Shown: positions 38,927 through 48,698, numbered from the stretch's first letter. The stretch: DNA of 64,000 bases from Peteryoungia rhizophila (GCF_004912145.1 NZ_STGT01000002.1:248001-312000), one strand, 5' to 3'. Notes: generated from the letters alone by a model not told the origin. Numbers and translations: made by a program.

Positions 38927-39727
38927 GTGAATGACCTCGACCAGGACCGCTACCGGGCACCGGCGCTCGACAAAGGGCTCGATATCATCGAGCTACTGGC
39001 CGGCGTCGATGGCGGCTTAAGCCAGGCAGAGATTGCCAAGAAGCTCGACCGCAGCCCCAACGAGTTCTACCGGATGCTCGACCGACTGGTGAAGCGCGGC
39101 TATGTCGCGCGGCTCGATGGCGACCGCTATGTTCTGACGCTCAAGCTCTTCGGCCTTGCCCAGCTGCACGCGCCGACGCGGCGGCTGGCGTCGCTGGCCA
39201 TGCCCCTGATGCGGGAGCTGGCCGAGATCACCCGACAGGAGAACCACATCGTCGTCTACGACCGGGGCCATCCCGTCGTCATCGCGCAGCTGGAGGCGCC
39301 AGGTTATTGGGGTATCTCGATCCGTGTCGGTTCGCGCATGGGGCTTTTCGACACCGGCTCCGGCCATGTGCTGCTTGCCTTTCGCAGCCCCGAGGTGCGT
39401 GCGATGATGGTCGCGGAGCATGTCGCGAGCGGCGGGCCGGATGGGCGCATGACGGCGGATTTCATCGCCAGGCTGGAACAGATCCGGGCCCGCGGATACG
39501 AGATGATGCCCAGTGCCCAGACAGCCGGCGTCATCAACCTCTCGGCGCCGATCGTCGGTGCCGACGGCGAGTCCTTAGGCGCGCTCACCGTGCCTTACAT
39601 CACCATCATCAACGCGCCCGAGGCGCCTGACATCACCCGCACCATCGAGGCGCTGACGGAGACGGCACGGCATATTTCGGAGCTCGCTGGGGCCGGTCTT
39701 GGCGCAGACACCATCGATACCAACTAG
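38927..39727 (+). CDS. IclR-family transcriptional regulator
   Basis: 266 residues from a GTG at 38927 with GAAGGATCG upstream. Winged HTH (about 10-70; ALDKGLDIIELLAGVDGGLSQAEIAKKLDRSPNEFYRMLDRL) and effector domain (VGSRMGLFDTGSGHVLLAF ... NLSAPIVGADGESLGALTVPYI). It sits between the SDR-FAH pair (divergent) and the lactonase (downstream, same strand), so it probably controls both. A TTCATGAA palindrome at 38881-38888 lies in the divergent gap. Confidence 0.88.
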   Translation: MNDLDQDRYRAPALDKGLDIIELLAGVDGGLSQAEIAKKLDRSPNEFYRMLDRLVKRGYVARLDGDRYVLTLKLFGLAQLHAPTRRLASLAMPLMRELAEITRQENHIVVYDRGHPVVIAQLEAPGYWGISIRVGSRMGLFDTGSGHVLLAFRSPEVRAMMVAEHVASGGPDGRMTADFIARLEQIRARGYEMMPSAQTAGVINLSAPIVGADGESLGALTVPYITIINAPEAPDITRTIEALTETARHISELAGAGLGADTIDTN

Positions 39728-39753
39728 ATTCCACGGCCTCGGGAGGGCCCGCC

Positions 39754-40593
39754 ATGATCATCGATACCCATCTGCATCTCATCTATCGCGACCGCCTCAG
39801 CTATCCCTGGCTGAGGGAGGTGCCCGCGCTGGATGCCGACTTCACCTGGGAGGCCTATTCGCGGGAAGCAAAGAGGCTCGGAATTTCTTCCGTCCTGCAT
39901 ATGGAGGTGGATGTTGCGCCCGAGGACATTCCCGCCGAAACCGAGATGGTTCAGGAACTATCGCGGACGCCGGACAGCCTCATCCGCGGCGTCATCGCCT
40001 CCTGCCGCCCCGAAGACCGGGGCTTTGCCGCCTATCTCGAAGCGCAGCGTGCCAATCCCTTCGTGAAGGGCTTTCGCCGTGTGCTGCATGTCGTGCCCGA
40101 CGATGTCTCGGAAGGCGCGCTTTTCCGGGAGAATGTGAAGCGGCTCTCCGGTACGGGCCTTACCTTCGATCTCTGCATGTTGCCGCATCAGATCGACAAG
40201 GCGAAGGCACTCGTCGATCTCGCGCCCGACGTTACCTTCATCCTCGACCATTGCGGGGTGCCCGACATCAAGGGGCATGGCTACGACACTTGGAAGACCG
40301 GCATCAGCGAGATCGCCAGGCGAGACAATGTTCGAGTGAAGATCTCGGGCATCCCAGCCTATGGCGATCTCGATAACTGGACTCTCGACGACCTGAAGCC
40401 CTATTTCGAGCATGTCATCTCCGCCTTTGGCTTCGACCGCGCCATCTGGGGATCCGACTGGCCGGTCTGCACGCTGGGCGGCGGGCTTTCCACATGGGTT
40501 GCGACGACGCAGGCGCTGCTTCATGGCTGCACGGCGGAGGAAAAAGACAAGCTGTTCTCCGGGAATGCCAGGCACATCTGGCAGCTCGGTTAG
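39754..40593 (+). CDS. amidohydrolase_2 family lactonase, L-fuconolactonase-like
   Basis: 279 residues, TIM barrel of COG3618. N-terminal metal motif DTHLHL, then ILDHCGVPDIKGHG and the C-terminal GSDWPVCTLGG. These are the marks of sugar-lactone hydrolases such as L-fuconolactonase. The upstream IclR gene ends 26 bases before, so they are likely one transcript. Its stop codon region overlaps the convergent TetR gene's end. With the SDR and FAH genes it supplies three consecutive steps; the sugar dehydrogenase and dehydratase are not here. Confidence 0.78.
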   Translation: MIIDTHLHLIYRDRLSYPWLREVPALDADFTWEAYSREAKRLGISSVLHMEVDVAPEDIPAETEMVQELSRTPDSLIRGVIASCRPEDRGFAAYLEAQRANPFVKGFRRVLHVVPDDVSEGALFRENVKRLSGTGLTFDLCMLPHQIDKAKALVDLAPDVTFILDHCGVPDIKGHGYDTWKTGISEIARRDNVRVKISGIPAYGDLDNWTLDDLKPYFEHVISAFGFDRAIWGSDWPVCTLGGGLSTWVATTQALLHGCTAEEKDKLFSGNARHIWQLG

Positions 40594-41270
40594 CGCGCCC
40601 TGTCGCGCTCGGCGAGCAGGCGGCGGAGGTAGCCGCGCATAGCTGTTATCAGGGCTTCGATGTCGTCGTTCGAGGCGGAGAGATCCTGCAGCGCATAGCT
40701 CTGCAGGATGATCCCGTCGATGCCGATCAGCATCTGGCGGGCAACCGCCCTGCCGATCCGGCGCAGCTCTTCATTTCTGTCGTCCTCGAATACGAGGTGG
40801 CCGTAGAAATCGATATAGGCATTGTACTGGCGTGCCGCGAGCCATTCGGAGCCCTTGGTACGCAAGGCATAGAGGGTCAGCTCCGTCTGGGCGATCTGCT
40901 TGTTGCGGGTGCGCTGGATGTAGCGCCAGCTCGCACGGATCAACGCTTCGACCCGATCCTCCGGCGCTCCCGGCAAGGCTACATCCTCGCGGTAGGCGGT
41001 CTCCATGTCGGAGATCAGGTCTTCCAGCACGGCCAGTAACAGGCTTTCCTTGCTGTCGAAGTAGTAGTGCAGCGTCGCCAGCTTCACACCAGCTGAGGCG
41101 GCGATGCGCCTCGTCGTCAGCGCTTCCATGCCGCCCTCTTCGAGGGCCTCGCGGGCGCCCTTGATGATGCGCACTCGGGTTTCCAGCCCCTTGCGCGTCG
41201 CCCCGGCAGGGCGGCCACGCCCCGTGGAGCCGGTCGGTTTTTCGATTGTCGTCTCCGCAGCTTCGCTCAT
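40590..41270 (-). CDS. TetR-family transcriptional regulator
   Basis: 226 residues. HTH at about 25-72 (LETRVRIIKGAREALEEGGMEALTTRRIAASAGVKLATLHYYFDSKESLL) and a helical ligand domain. The start overlaps the end of the amidohydrolase gene by ATGA, so it is the final gene of the long minus-strand series that begins with the ABC ATPase at 49796. It is the likely local repressor of that catabolic operon, sensing its substrate. Confidence 0.88.
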   Translation of the reverse strand: MSEAAETTIEKPTGSTGRGRPAGATRKGLETRVRIIKGAREALEEGGMEALTTRRIAASAGVKLATLHYYFDSKESLLLAVLEDLISDMETAYREDVALPGAPEDRVEALIRASWRYIQRTRNKQIAQTELTLYALRTKGSEWLAARQYNAYIDFYGHLVFEDDRNEELRRIGRAVARQMLIGIDGIILQSYALQDLSASNDDIEALITAMRGYLRRLLAERDRAR

Positions 41271-42943
41271 CGGTCTCCTCCGGCTTCGAAGGTGACGCGG
41301 CCATCGCAGATGGTGAGAACGGGCGAAAGTGTTGCGATGTTCTCTGGCGCGGTCGCTTCGATGTCGCCGGAGATAACGACGATGTCTGCAAGATAGCCGG
41401 GTTTCAGCATGCCCTTGCGATCTTCCATGTATTCGACCCAGGCGCTGGTGCGGGTGTAGGCGGTGAGCGTTTCCTCCAGGCTGAGCCGATGGTCTGGCAT
41501 ATCCTCGGCCCAGGGCTGGCGTGTCATCGCGTCGCCGATGCAGCTCAGCGGCGGCAGTGGCGAGACCGGCCAGTCGGTGGCGAAGACGATCGTGGCACTG
41601 GCGTCTACCAAGGTCTTCCAGGCGAAAGCATAGGGCCAGCGTTCGCGGCCGATATAGGTGAGGTAGGGCTCGAGCGGCAACCCGGCGGAACCCGGCGGAT
41701 GAGTGGGCTGCATGGAAGCAACCGTGCCCGTTTCCGCAAACCGCTCGATATCGTCTGGATGCACGACCTCGATGTGCTCGATACGGTTGCGCATGTCGTT
41801 GCGGCCATTGGTGCGGATCGAGGCCTCGTAGCCGTCGAGCACCATGCGGACTGCGCCATCACCGATCGCATGGACCGCGACCGGCAGGCCGAGGCGGTTT
41901 GCCTCGGTCGCGACAGCATTGAAAGAGTTAGATGAAAACAGCGGATCTCCCTTCCAGCCGGGCTTGTGAGCGTAGTCATCGACAAAGACAGCCGTCTCGC
42001 CCTCGGTCACGCCGTCCATGAACAGCTTGACGAAGTTGCAGCGCAGCTTGTCCGTGTCGAAGCGTGCCTTCCAGGCGGCGGCTTTCTCCTTCAGATCGGA
42101 GAGGGGCATGAAGTTCTTCATGTGGTAGGGCATGCGCACGCGAACGGCCAAGCCGTCTGTCTTCTCGATTTCATCCAGCATTTCCAGCTGGTAGAGGTTG
42201 CCGTCCATGTTCTGGAAGGAGGTAATGCCGAGTGAGGCGCAATAGGCGAGGCCCTTCTTCAAGACTTCGATGTCGCCGGCCCGTTCCTCCGCTGTCACAT
42301 GGTCCGGCTCTCCCCCGGTGCCGACGCCCAGGCTCTCGCGTCCGCCCGTGACGCCCATCGAAGCGACCGGCCTGATCGCATTGGTTTCGCGCAGTTCGCC
42401 ATTGGCCAGGCCGTCTTCGCCCATGACAATCTCGTTGCCTACGCCGACATCCTTGCCGTGGAGGATGCCGCCCATTTCGAGCGCCTTTGTGTTGGCCCAG
42501 GCTGTATGGTGATCGGGAGCAAGCATCAGGAACGGGCGATCGGCAATGATACGGTCGAGGTGATGGCGGGTGACGCGCTCGGTCTCCGACAGGATCGTAT
42601 AATCGGCCGTCTGCGCGACCAGCAGTGGCAGGCGAGGATTGGCCGCCGCATAGTCTTTGACGGCTTTCGACAGCGCGTCGAAGCCTTTGACGCCGAAGAG
42701 CGACAGTTCGCCGAGCGAGACGGAGCCGCCGAAGATGTGCATATGGGCTTCGTTGAAGCCCGGCAGGACAGTGGCGCCGCCTGCATTCACGACGCGAGTC
42801 ATGGGTCCGGCGAGGGCCAGGATCTCGGCATTGCCGCCTACGGCCATGATGCGGTTGCCGGTGAGCGCTATGGCCTCCGCGCGCGGGTGATCGTCGTCCA
42901 TGGTCAGGATGCGGGCGTTGTGGATGACGATCTCGGCGCTCAT
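41267..42943 (-). CDS. YtcJ-type metal-dependent amidohydrolase, second of a tandem pair
   Basis: 558 residues. Metal ligands appear in GFNEAHMHI, VKLFMDGV, VAVHAIGDGAV, RNRIEHIEVVHP and FATDWPVSP; C-terminal DRKGMLKPGYLADIVVISGDI is the beta-sandwich end of the amidohydrolase fold. About half of its residues match the neighbour at 42960 in order, so they are tandem duplicates 16 bases apart. Relatives hydrolyse amide or N-acyl compounds (YtcJ, NfdA). Substrate unknown; position after a polyamine transporter suggests an imported amide. Confidence 0.85.
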   Translation of the reverse strand: MSAEIVIHNARILTMDDDHPRAEAIALTGNRIMAVGGNAEILALAGPMTRVVNAGGATVLPGFNEAHMHIFGGSVSLGELSLFGVKGFDALSKAVKDYAAANPRLPLLVAQTADYTILSETERVTRHHLDRIIADRPFLMLAPDHHTAWANTKALEMGGILHGKDVGVGNEIVMGEDGLANGELRETNAIRPVASMGVTGGRESLGVGTGGEPDHVTAEERAGDIEVLKKGLAYCASLGITSFQNMDGNLYQLEMLDEIEKTDGLAVRVRMPYHMKNFMPLSDLKEKAAAWKARFDTDKLRCNFVKLFMDGVTEGETAVFVDDYAHKPGWKGDPLFSSNSFNAVATEANRLGLPVAVHAIGDGAVRMVLDGYEASIRTNGRNDMRNRIEHIEVVHPDDIERFAETGTVASMQPTHPPGSAGLPLEPYLTYIGRERWPYAFAWKTLVDASATIVFATDWPVSPLPPLSCIGDAMTRQPWAEDMPDHRLSLEETLTAYTRTSAWVEYMEDRKGMLKPGYLADIVVISGDIEATAPENIATLSPVLTICDGRVTFEAGGDR

Positions 42944-42959
42944 GGTCTGGCTTCTCTCT

Positions 42960-44630
42960 TCAGGCCTGGAAGGTCACGCGGCCATCGCAGATGGTGACGG
43001 CGGGACGTACGGTGTCCATGATGTCTTCGGGTGCGACGGCTTCTATATCCCTGGTGAGGATCACGACGTCGGCGAGGTAGCCTGGCTTCAGCATTCCCTT
43101 GCGGTCTTCCATGAACTCCACCCATGCGCCGATCGCGGTATAGGCTTCGAGCGCCTCCATCAGCGAGAAGCGCTGGTCCTTCAGCCCCTCTTTCCAGGGC
43201 TTGCGGGTCAGCGCATCCTGGATGCATTGGAAGGGCGAAACGGGGGAGACCGGCCAGTCGGAGGCGAAGACGACGGGGGCGCCGGATTCCTTCATGGTGC
43301 GCCACGCATAGGCATAGTCCCAACGGTCCTCGCCGATCTTCGCCGTGGTCGGCTCTGCGGGGAAGCAGGTGCCGCCGGGATAGTGCACCGGCTGCATTGA
43401 GGCGACGATGCCGAGTTCGGCAAAGCGCGGAATATCGTCCGGATGGATGATCTCGATATGCTCGATGCGGTGGCGGTTGTCTTGCTTCCCGTTGGCCTTC
43501 AGGGCGGCTTCGTAACCGTCGATGGTCTGGCGGATCGCAGCACTGCCGATGGCGTGCACGGCCACCTGCAGGCCGAGTGCGTCGGCCTTCACGGCGATGG
43601 CATCGAAGGCTTCCGGCGTGAACAGCGGCTCATAGGTATAACCCGGCCGGTCGCCATAGCCATCCAGCATATAGGCTGTCTGGCTGTCGAGCACGCCGTC
43701 CATGAAGACCTTGACGAAATCGCCGCGCAGCATGTCGGTGGCGAATTCCTTTTTCCACTCGGCCGCCTTGTCGAGGTCTGACAGGGGCATGAAGTTCTTC
43801 ATGTGAAATGGGATGCGAATGCGGCAGGTGAGTTCGCCCGCCATTTCCAAATCGCGCATCAGCCGCAGCTGGTAATGATTGCCGTCGAAGTTGTGGATCG
43901 AGGTGACGCCCCAGGAGGCGCAGTAGTCGAGGCCGGACTTCAGGATTGCGCGGTCGAGGGCGAATTGCTCGGGCGTGACGTTTTTCGGGTCCATGCCGGT
44001 CACCATGCCCAATTCTTCGCGGCCGCCGGTCGAGGCGAGTGCCGAGACTGGACCGAAGGCATTGCCTTCTCGCAGTTCGCCATTGGCGAGGCCGTCAGGC
44101 CCCATGACGATCTCGTTGCCGATGCCGACATCCTTGCCCTCCAGAATTCCGGCCTTCTTGAGCGCAGCCGTGTTGGCCCAGGCCGTGTGGTGGTCTGGCG
44201 CGAACATCATGAAGGGGCGATCGGGCAGGATCGCATCGAGATGATGACGGGTGCAGGGCTCGGTCAACGAAATGATCGAATAGTCGGCGGAAAAGCCCAT
44301 CAGCAGCGGCTCATCGGGGTTCTTTTCCGCATAATCGAGGATGGCGGCCTTCAATGGCTCGAAGCCCTGGATGCCATGCAGGTTCAGCTGGCGCAGCGAA
44401 ACGGAGCCCGGGAAGATGTGCATATGGGCTTCGTTGAAGCCCGGCATGACGGTTCCGCCCTTGGCGTCGATCACCGTCGTTGTCGGTCCCATCAAAGCGT
44501 CGATCTCTGATCGTGGGCCGACTGCGAGGATGTGGTTGCCGGCAAGGGCCACGGCGTCGGCGCGTGGGGCGGCGCCGTCCATGGTCAGAACGCGGCCGTT
44601 GGTGATGATGATGTCTGCGGTCGTTGCCAT
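42960..44630 (-). CDS. YtcJ-type metal-dependent amidohydrolase, first of a tandem pair
   Basis: 556 residues with the same motif order as 41267-42943: GFNEAHMHIFPGSVSLRQL, DGVLDSQTAYMLDGYGDRPGY, VAVHAIGSAAIRQTIDGYEAAL, RHRIEHIEIIHP, FASDWPVSPVSP. No metal residue seems lost in either copy, so both should be active, perhaps on different acyl groups. It lies 21 bases after the serine hydrolase gene. Confidence 0.85.
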   Translation of the reverse strand: MATTADIIITNGRVLTMDGAAPRADAVALAGNHILAVGPRSEIDALMGPTTTVIDAKGGTVMPGFNEAHMHIFPGSVSLRQLNLHGIQGFEPLKAAILDYAEKNPDEPLLMGFSADYSIISLTEPCTRHHLDAILPDRPFMMFAPDHHTAWANTAALKKAGILEGKDVGIGNEIVMGPDGLANGELREGNAFGPVSALASTGGREELGMVTGMDPKNVTPEQFALDRAILKSGLDYCASWGVTSIHNFDGNHYQLRLMRDLEMAGELTCRIRIPFHMKNFMPLSDLDKAAEWKKEFATDMLRGDFVKVFMDGVLDSQTAYMLDGYGDRPGYTYEPLFTPEAFDAIAVKADALGLQVAVHAIGSAAIRQTIDGYEAALKANGKQDNRHRIEHIEIIHPDDIPRFAELGIVASMQPVHYPGGTCFPAEPTTAKIGEDRWDYAYAWRTMKESGAPVVFASDWPVSPVSPFQCIQDALTRKPWKEGLKDQRFSLMEALEAYTAIGAWVEFMEDRKGMLKPGYLADVVILTRDIEAVAPEDIMDTVRPAVTICDGRVTFQA

Positions 44631-44651
44631 GCCGGGTTCAGTCCTCTGATG

Positions 44652-45833
44652 TCATGCGGTCCAGGCGCAAAGCGCGCGGAAAAAGGCGAAATTGTCGTGT
44701 TTCAGTTCGTCGTCTAGCGGGTTCGGCTGCGACGATAGCTTGACGACCACGGTCTCGGTGGACGGGTCCACATAGAGCCACTGGCCATGGATGCCGATTG
44801 CGCAGAAGGCACCATCAGGCTCACCCGACTGGTACCACTGGCTGCGATAGCGTCCGTTGGGGAAGAAGTTGGATTCGCCGTCCACCCAGGCCTTATGATC
44901 GCCCGCCGTCAGCATGTCCGTCAGCCAGGCTTGCGGGATGATGCGCTGTCCGTCGACCATGCCGCCGTTGCGCAGCATCTCGCCGACACGGGCGAGATCG
45001 CGGGCCGTCACGGAAATGCCGCCGGCCGCGCGGGCCGTGCCTTCGGCATCGACAGTCACGCTCGCATGGTGGCGGGCCCCGAGGGGCTTCCACAGGCGCT
45101 CGGACAGCGCCTCTGCGTAACGCTGGCCGGTCGCACGTTCGATCAGGATGCCGAGCAGATCGGAATTCGGCGAGGCGTAAAAGTGAGCGCCGCCATGTGG
45201 ATGGGCGTCTTTCTTCAAAGTCAGCAGAAATGCGAGCAGTGTCTCATCCGGCTGGCTCTGATCGGCCGGGTTCCAGAGCGTGGCGCGGCGGTAGCGGGCA
45301 TAGGCGCCGTCGGTGTTCAGATAAGCCTCGTCGAAGGCGAGGCTGACGCGCATGTCGAGCACGTCGCGGATGGTGCAGTCGCCATAGGCGGAGCCTGCCG
45401 CCTCGGGCAGGAGGCTGGTGACCGGGGCTTCCGGGTTGATCAGCCCTTCGGCTTCGAGGGACGCAATGACGAGAGCTGTCAGAGACTTGCTGATCGAAAA
45501 GACGATGTGACGCTGGTCGATGCCCGCATGCCGTGCATAGCGCTCGGCGACGATCTTGCCTGCCTTCATCAGCACGAAGGCGTCGGTATGCGCATAGTCG
45601 AGATAGGCGCCGACATCAGGCTGCCCGGCAAGACCCTCAGGTAGTGATTGGCGCAAGAGGTTGGAGACCACGGGCGCACCTTCGGTCACCTCGGCTCTCG
45701 CTGCGATCACGGTGCTCGGCACCACTTCTTCGGCATGCCCGAAGCTGAACCGGCTGAAAGGGGCCGTGCGCCAATTGGCTAGCGTCACGGCACTTCTCTC
45801 GAAACCATAGGCTTCGGCAAACTGCGTCGTCAT
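44652..45833 (-). CDS. serine hydrolase, beta-lactamase/esterase EstB-like
   Basis: 393 residues. The class C beta-lactamase fold is shown by S-x-x-K in FSISKSLTALVIASLEAEGLI, the family YASPNSDLLGILIERATG and the K/H-x-G-type AIGIHGQWLYVDP. No signal peptide is visible, so it is cytoplasmic and more likely an esterase, amidase or peptidase than a resistance enzyme. Between the transporter genes and the amidohydrolases it probably hydrolyses the same imported substrate. Confidence 0.82.
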   Translation of the reverse strand: MTTQFAEAYGFERSAVTLANWRTAPFSRFSFGHAEEVVPSTVIAARAEVTEGAPVVSNLLRQSLPEGLAGQPDVGAYLDYAHTDAFVLMKAGKIVAERYARHAGIDQRHIVFSISKSLTALVIASLEAEGLINPEAPVTSLLPEAAGSAYGDCTIRDVLDMRVSLAFDEAYLNTDGAYARYRRATLWNPADQSQPDETLLAFLLTLKKDAHPHGGAHFYASPNSDLLGILIERATGQRYAEALSERLWKPLGARHHASVTVDAEGTARAAGGISVTARDLARVGEMLRNGGMVDGQRIIPQAWLTDMLTAGDHKAWVDGESNFFPNGRYRSQWYQSGEPDGAFCAIGIHGQWLYVDPSTETVVVKLSSQPNPLDDELKHDNFAFFRALCAWTA

Positions 45834-45903
45834 CAGGGTATGCTCCTCCTACGGGAGGGCCATGGGCCCTCCCGTTTCGGTCATTTCGATTGTCGGATCG
45901 AGG

Positions 45904-46944
45904 TTACTTCTGAACTTCGGTCCAGATTCGGGTGTAGAGCTGCAGCACTTCCGGTTCGCAGCTCTTCAAGAATTCTCCAGCACTTTCGAATTCCGCCGGA
46001 ATGACCAGTTCCGGCGCGTCCTTCATTTCTGGTACCATGAAGGCTTCCGAACCGGTGATGCCGTTTGCATACTTTGCAAAGTTGGAGATCATAGCGGCGT
46101 TTTCCGGGATCATGATGAAGTTCATGAACGCCTTGGCGTTGTCGACATTCTTGGCATCCTTCAGGATCGCGACGCTGTCCATGAACACCGGATAGCCTTC
46201 CTTGGGATAGCCGAACTTGACTTCCGGGTTCTGCAGGCGCGAGCGCATGATGGCGCCGTTCCAGTAGTAGACGCCGGCATAATCGCCGGTCGGCAGCTTG
46301 TCGGTGACGCTATAGTCCATGGCGAGCCACTTCGTCTTCGCTTCGACCAGCTTGTCGCGCACCTTCATGAGGACTTCCTTGTCCGTCGTGCACCAGTCGC
46401 CACCGAAATACTTGATGGTGGCGTAGAGCACGTCGTTCATTTCCGGTGCCACATTGATCTTTCCGACCAGCTCTTCCGGCGGATCGAGGAAGATCGCGGA
46501 CGTGTTCACGTCACCCTTGTAGAACTTGGTGTTGACGCCGATGCCGGTCAGACCCCACTGCCACGGAACGGAATAGCGGCGGCCCGGATCCCAATCGACA
46601 TCGACCCAGCGCGGGTCGACGTTCTTGAAGTTCTCCATCTGGTCGGGACGGGCTTCGAGCAGCAGATCTTCCTTGACCCAGATCGGGATGTAGTTGGCCG
46701 AGGGCACGACGATGTCGAAGCCGTGGCCGCCGGCACGAACCTTGGCGAGTGCGGTGTCGTTCGAGTCATAGTCGGTCACGGTGACCTTGACGTCGAATTG
46801 CTCCTCGAACTTCTTGATCAGTTCGGGGCTGGTATAGTCGCCCCAGTTGTAGATGTTGAGCTCGCCAGCGGCCGAGGCCGCGCCTGCGAAACTCAGCACC
46901 GAGATGGCGGCAATCGCCGTGGTCGTCATCCATTTCATTGTCAT
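45904..46944 (-). CDS. ABC transporter substrate-binding protein, PotF/PotD-type
   Basis: 346 residues. Signal peptide MKWMTTTAIAAISVLSFAGAASAA precedes GELNIYNWGDYTSPELIKKFEEQFDVKVTVTDYDSNDTALAKVRAGG, the standard opening of spermidine/putrescine-binding proteins. It should bind a polyamine-like cation in the periplasm. It follows the second permease by 26 bases and precedes the serine hydrolase by 70 bases. Confidence 0.88.
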   Translation of the reverse strand: MTMKWMTTTAIAAISVLSFAGAASAAGELNIYNWGDYTSPELIKKFEEQFDVKVTVTDYDSNDTALAKVRAGGHGFDIVVPSANYIPIWVKEDLLLEARPDQMENFKNVDPRWVDVDWDPGRRYSVPWQWGLTGIGVNTKFYKGDVNTSAIFLDPPEELVGKINVAPEMNDVLYATIKYFGGDWCTTDKEVLMKVRDKLVEAKTKWLAMDYSVTDKLPTGDYAGVYYWNGAIMRSRLQNPEVKFGYPKEGYPVFMDSVAILKDAKNVDNAKAFMNFIMIPENAAMISNFAKYANGITGSEAFMVPEMKDAPELVIPAEFESAGEFLKSCEPEVLQLYTRIWTEVQK

Positions 46945-46970
46945 TCTCCGTTCCTCTCTTTTGGTTGCCG

Positions 46971-47780
46971 TTATGCTTGCGGCTTTCGCCGATTGATGAA
47001 GAAGAAGATCACGATCAGCACCGTCGAGGCGGCGAGGAAGATCGTCGCGATCGCGTTGATCTCCGGTGTCGTCTCGCGTCGGATCTGGCCGAGCATGTAG
47101 GTCGGAAGCGTATCCTGCCCGCCGGATTTGACGAATTCGGTGATGACCACATCATCCAGCGAAATGACGAAGGCGAGCATGAAGCCGGCGATGATGGCCG
47201 GGCGCAGCAGCGGCAGCGTCACGAAGCGGAAGGCTTGCCACGGCGTGGCGTAGAGGTCGGCGGCTGCACGCTCCAGCGTCAGGTCCATGCTTTCCAGTCG
47301 CGCCCGGATCGGCAGGTAGGCGAAGGGAATGCAAAAGGCCGTGTGGGCCATGATCAGGTAGCCGAGGCCGGAATAGCCGGTCCAGACCTTGATGCGGGAA
47401 AAGACGATCAGGAGCGCTACGGCGGTCACGATTTCCGGGATCATCAGCGGCTGGTTGATGACAGCATATTTTGCGGTCAGTCCGCGATAGGGCTCGGTTC
47501 GCGTGGTGGCGAGTGCCGCCATGGTGGCGGCGATCGTCGCAAGTCCCGCCGCCCAGAGCGCGATAATGATCGAGCGCATGGCGGCGGCCTGTACGGCGTT
47601 GTTGTCCAGGGCCGAGGCGAACCAGCGGAGGGAAAAGCCGCCCCAGGTCGACAGCGAGTCACTCGCGTTGAAGGCGTAGGCTACCAGCGTGGCGATCGGC
47701 AGGTAGAGCGCGAAGAAGGTGAAGAGCGCGATCAGGCCGAAGCCCGGCTGTGAGCGGATGTCGAAGCGACGTTCAGCCAT
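46971..47780 (-). CDS. ABC transporter permease, PotI/PotC-type
   Basis: 269 residues; six hydrophobic segments; EAA loop ERAAADLYATPWQAFRFVTLPL. ATG at 47780 overlaps the end of the other permease by eight bases. Inner-membrane channel of the second polyamine-type transporter. Confidence 0.9.
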   Translation of the reverse strand: MAERRFDIRSQPGFGLIALFTFFALYLPIATLVAYAFNASDSLSTWGGFSLRWFASALDNNAVQAAAMRSIIIALWAAGLATIAATMAALATTRTEPYRGLTAKYAVINQPLMIPEIVTAVALLIVFSRIKVWTGYSGLGYLIMAHTAFCIPFAYLPIRARLESMDLTLERAAADLYATPWQAFRFVTLPLLRPAIIAGFMLAFVISLDDVVITEFVKSGGQDTLPTYMLGQIRRETTPEINAIATIFLAASTVLIVIFFFINRRKPQA

Positions 47781-48696
47781 GACGCACCCCCGATTTCGCG
47801 GCGTTGCGGACATAGAAGAGCAGGGCGATCATGACGAGCGCCATCAGCGTGATCGACATGGCAGCGCCCAGCGGCCAGTTGCGGCCGGCCCCGAACTGCA
47901 GCTCGATCAGGTTGCCCAGCATCAGGTTCTTGCCGCCGCCCAGCACGCGCGGGATGACATAGGCGCCGAGCGAGGGGATGAAGACCAGGATGGAACCGGC
48001 GATGAGGCCGGGCTTCACCAGGGGAATGACGATCCGCCAGAGCACCTGCAGGCGGTTGGCGTAGAGATCGTAACCCGCCTCCACCAGCCGGAAATCGAGC
48101 TTTTCGATCGACGCATAAAGCGGCAGCACCATCAGCGGCAGGTAGACATAGGTCATGCCAAGCAGGGTGGCCGTGTCGGTGTAGATAATCTGCAGCGGCG
48201 TATCGATAACGCCGAGCCAGATCAGCAGGTTGTTGAGAATGCCCTCGTTGCGGATGACCTGCTGCATGGCGAAGGTGCGGATGAGCAGGTTGGTCCAGAA
48301 GGGAATGGTGATCAGGAAGACCCAGATCTCGCGGGTTCGGGCCGGCCGTGTCGCAATGAAATAGGCGGTCGGGAAGCCGAGGATCAGGGTGAAGATCGTC
48401 GTGTAGAGCGAGAGCTTGATCGACCGCCAGAAGATTGCGAGATGGGCGTCGGCGATCCCGAGCGTGTCGTCGAAGATGTCGCGCTGCATGAAGACCGACG
48501 TCCAGCCTTCGAGCGAGAAGGTGCCGAACTTCACGTCGCCGTAGTCGCCCTTTTCCAGGAAGGAGTACAGCACCATGACAAGGAGAGGGCCGAGCGCTGC
48601 GACGAAGATGATCGTAAGCGCCGGGAGGCTCAGCAACCAGCGGTTCTTGATGTCGCGCGATCTGGCATTTTCGGGGGCCGTTTTCATCGCGCTCAT
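47773..48696 (-). CDS. ABC transporter permease, PotH/PotB-type
   Basis: 307 residues; membrane segments from about 22 onward, and an EAA loop in RLVEAGYDLYANRLQVLWRIVIPLVKPGLI. ATG at 48696 lies two bases after the ATPase stop, with GAGGGATTG as its site, so translation is coupled. A longer in-frame start would overlap the ATPase gene by 75 bases and is rejected. Confidence 0.9.
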   Translation of the reverse strand: MSAMKTAPENARSRDIKNRWLLSLPALTIIFVAALGPLLVMVLYSFLEKGDYGDVKFGTFSLEGWTSVFMQRDIFDDTLGIADAHLAIFWRSIKLSLYTTIFTLILGFPTAYFIATRPARTREIWVFLITIPFWTNLLIRTFAMQQVIRNEGILNNLLIWLGVIDTPLQIIYTDTATLLGMTYVYLPLMVLPLYASIEKLDFRLVEAGYDLYANRLQVLWRIVIPLVKPGLIAGSILVFIPSLGAYVIPRVLGGGKNLMLGNLIELQFGAGRNWPLGAAMSITLMALVMIALLFYVRNAAKSGVRHG

Positions 48697-48698
48697 GG

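Noticed and set aside
44652-45833. Beta-lactamase resistance gene
   Set aside because: No signal peptide and embedded in a catabolic operon; an esterase or amidase is more likely.
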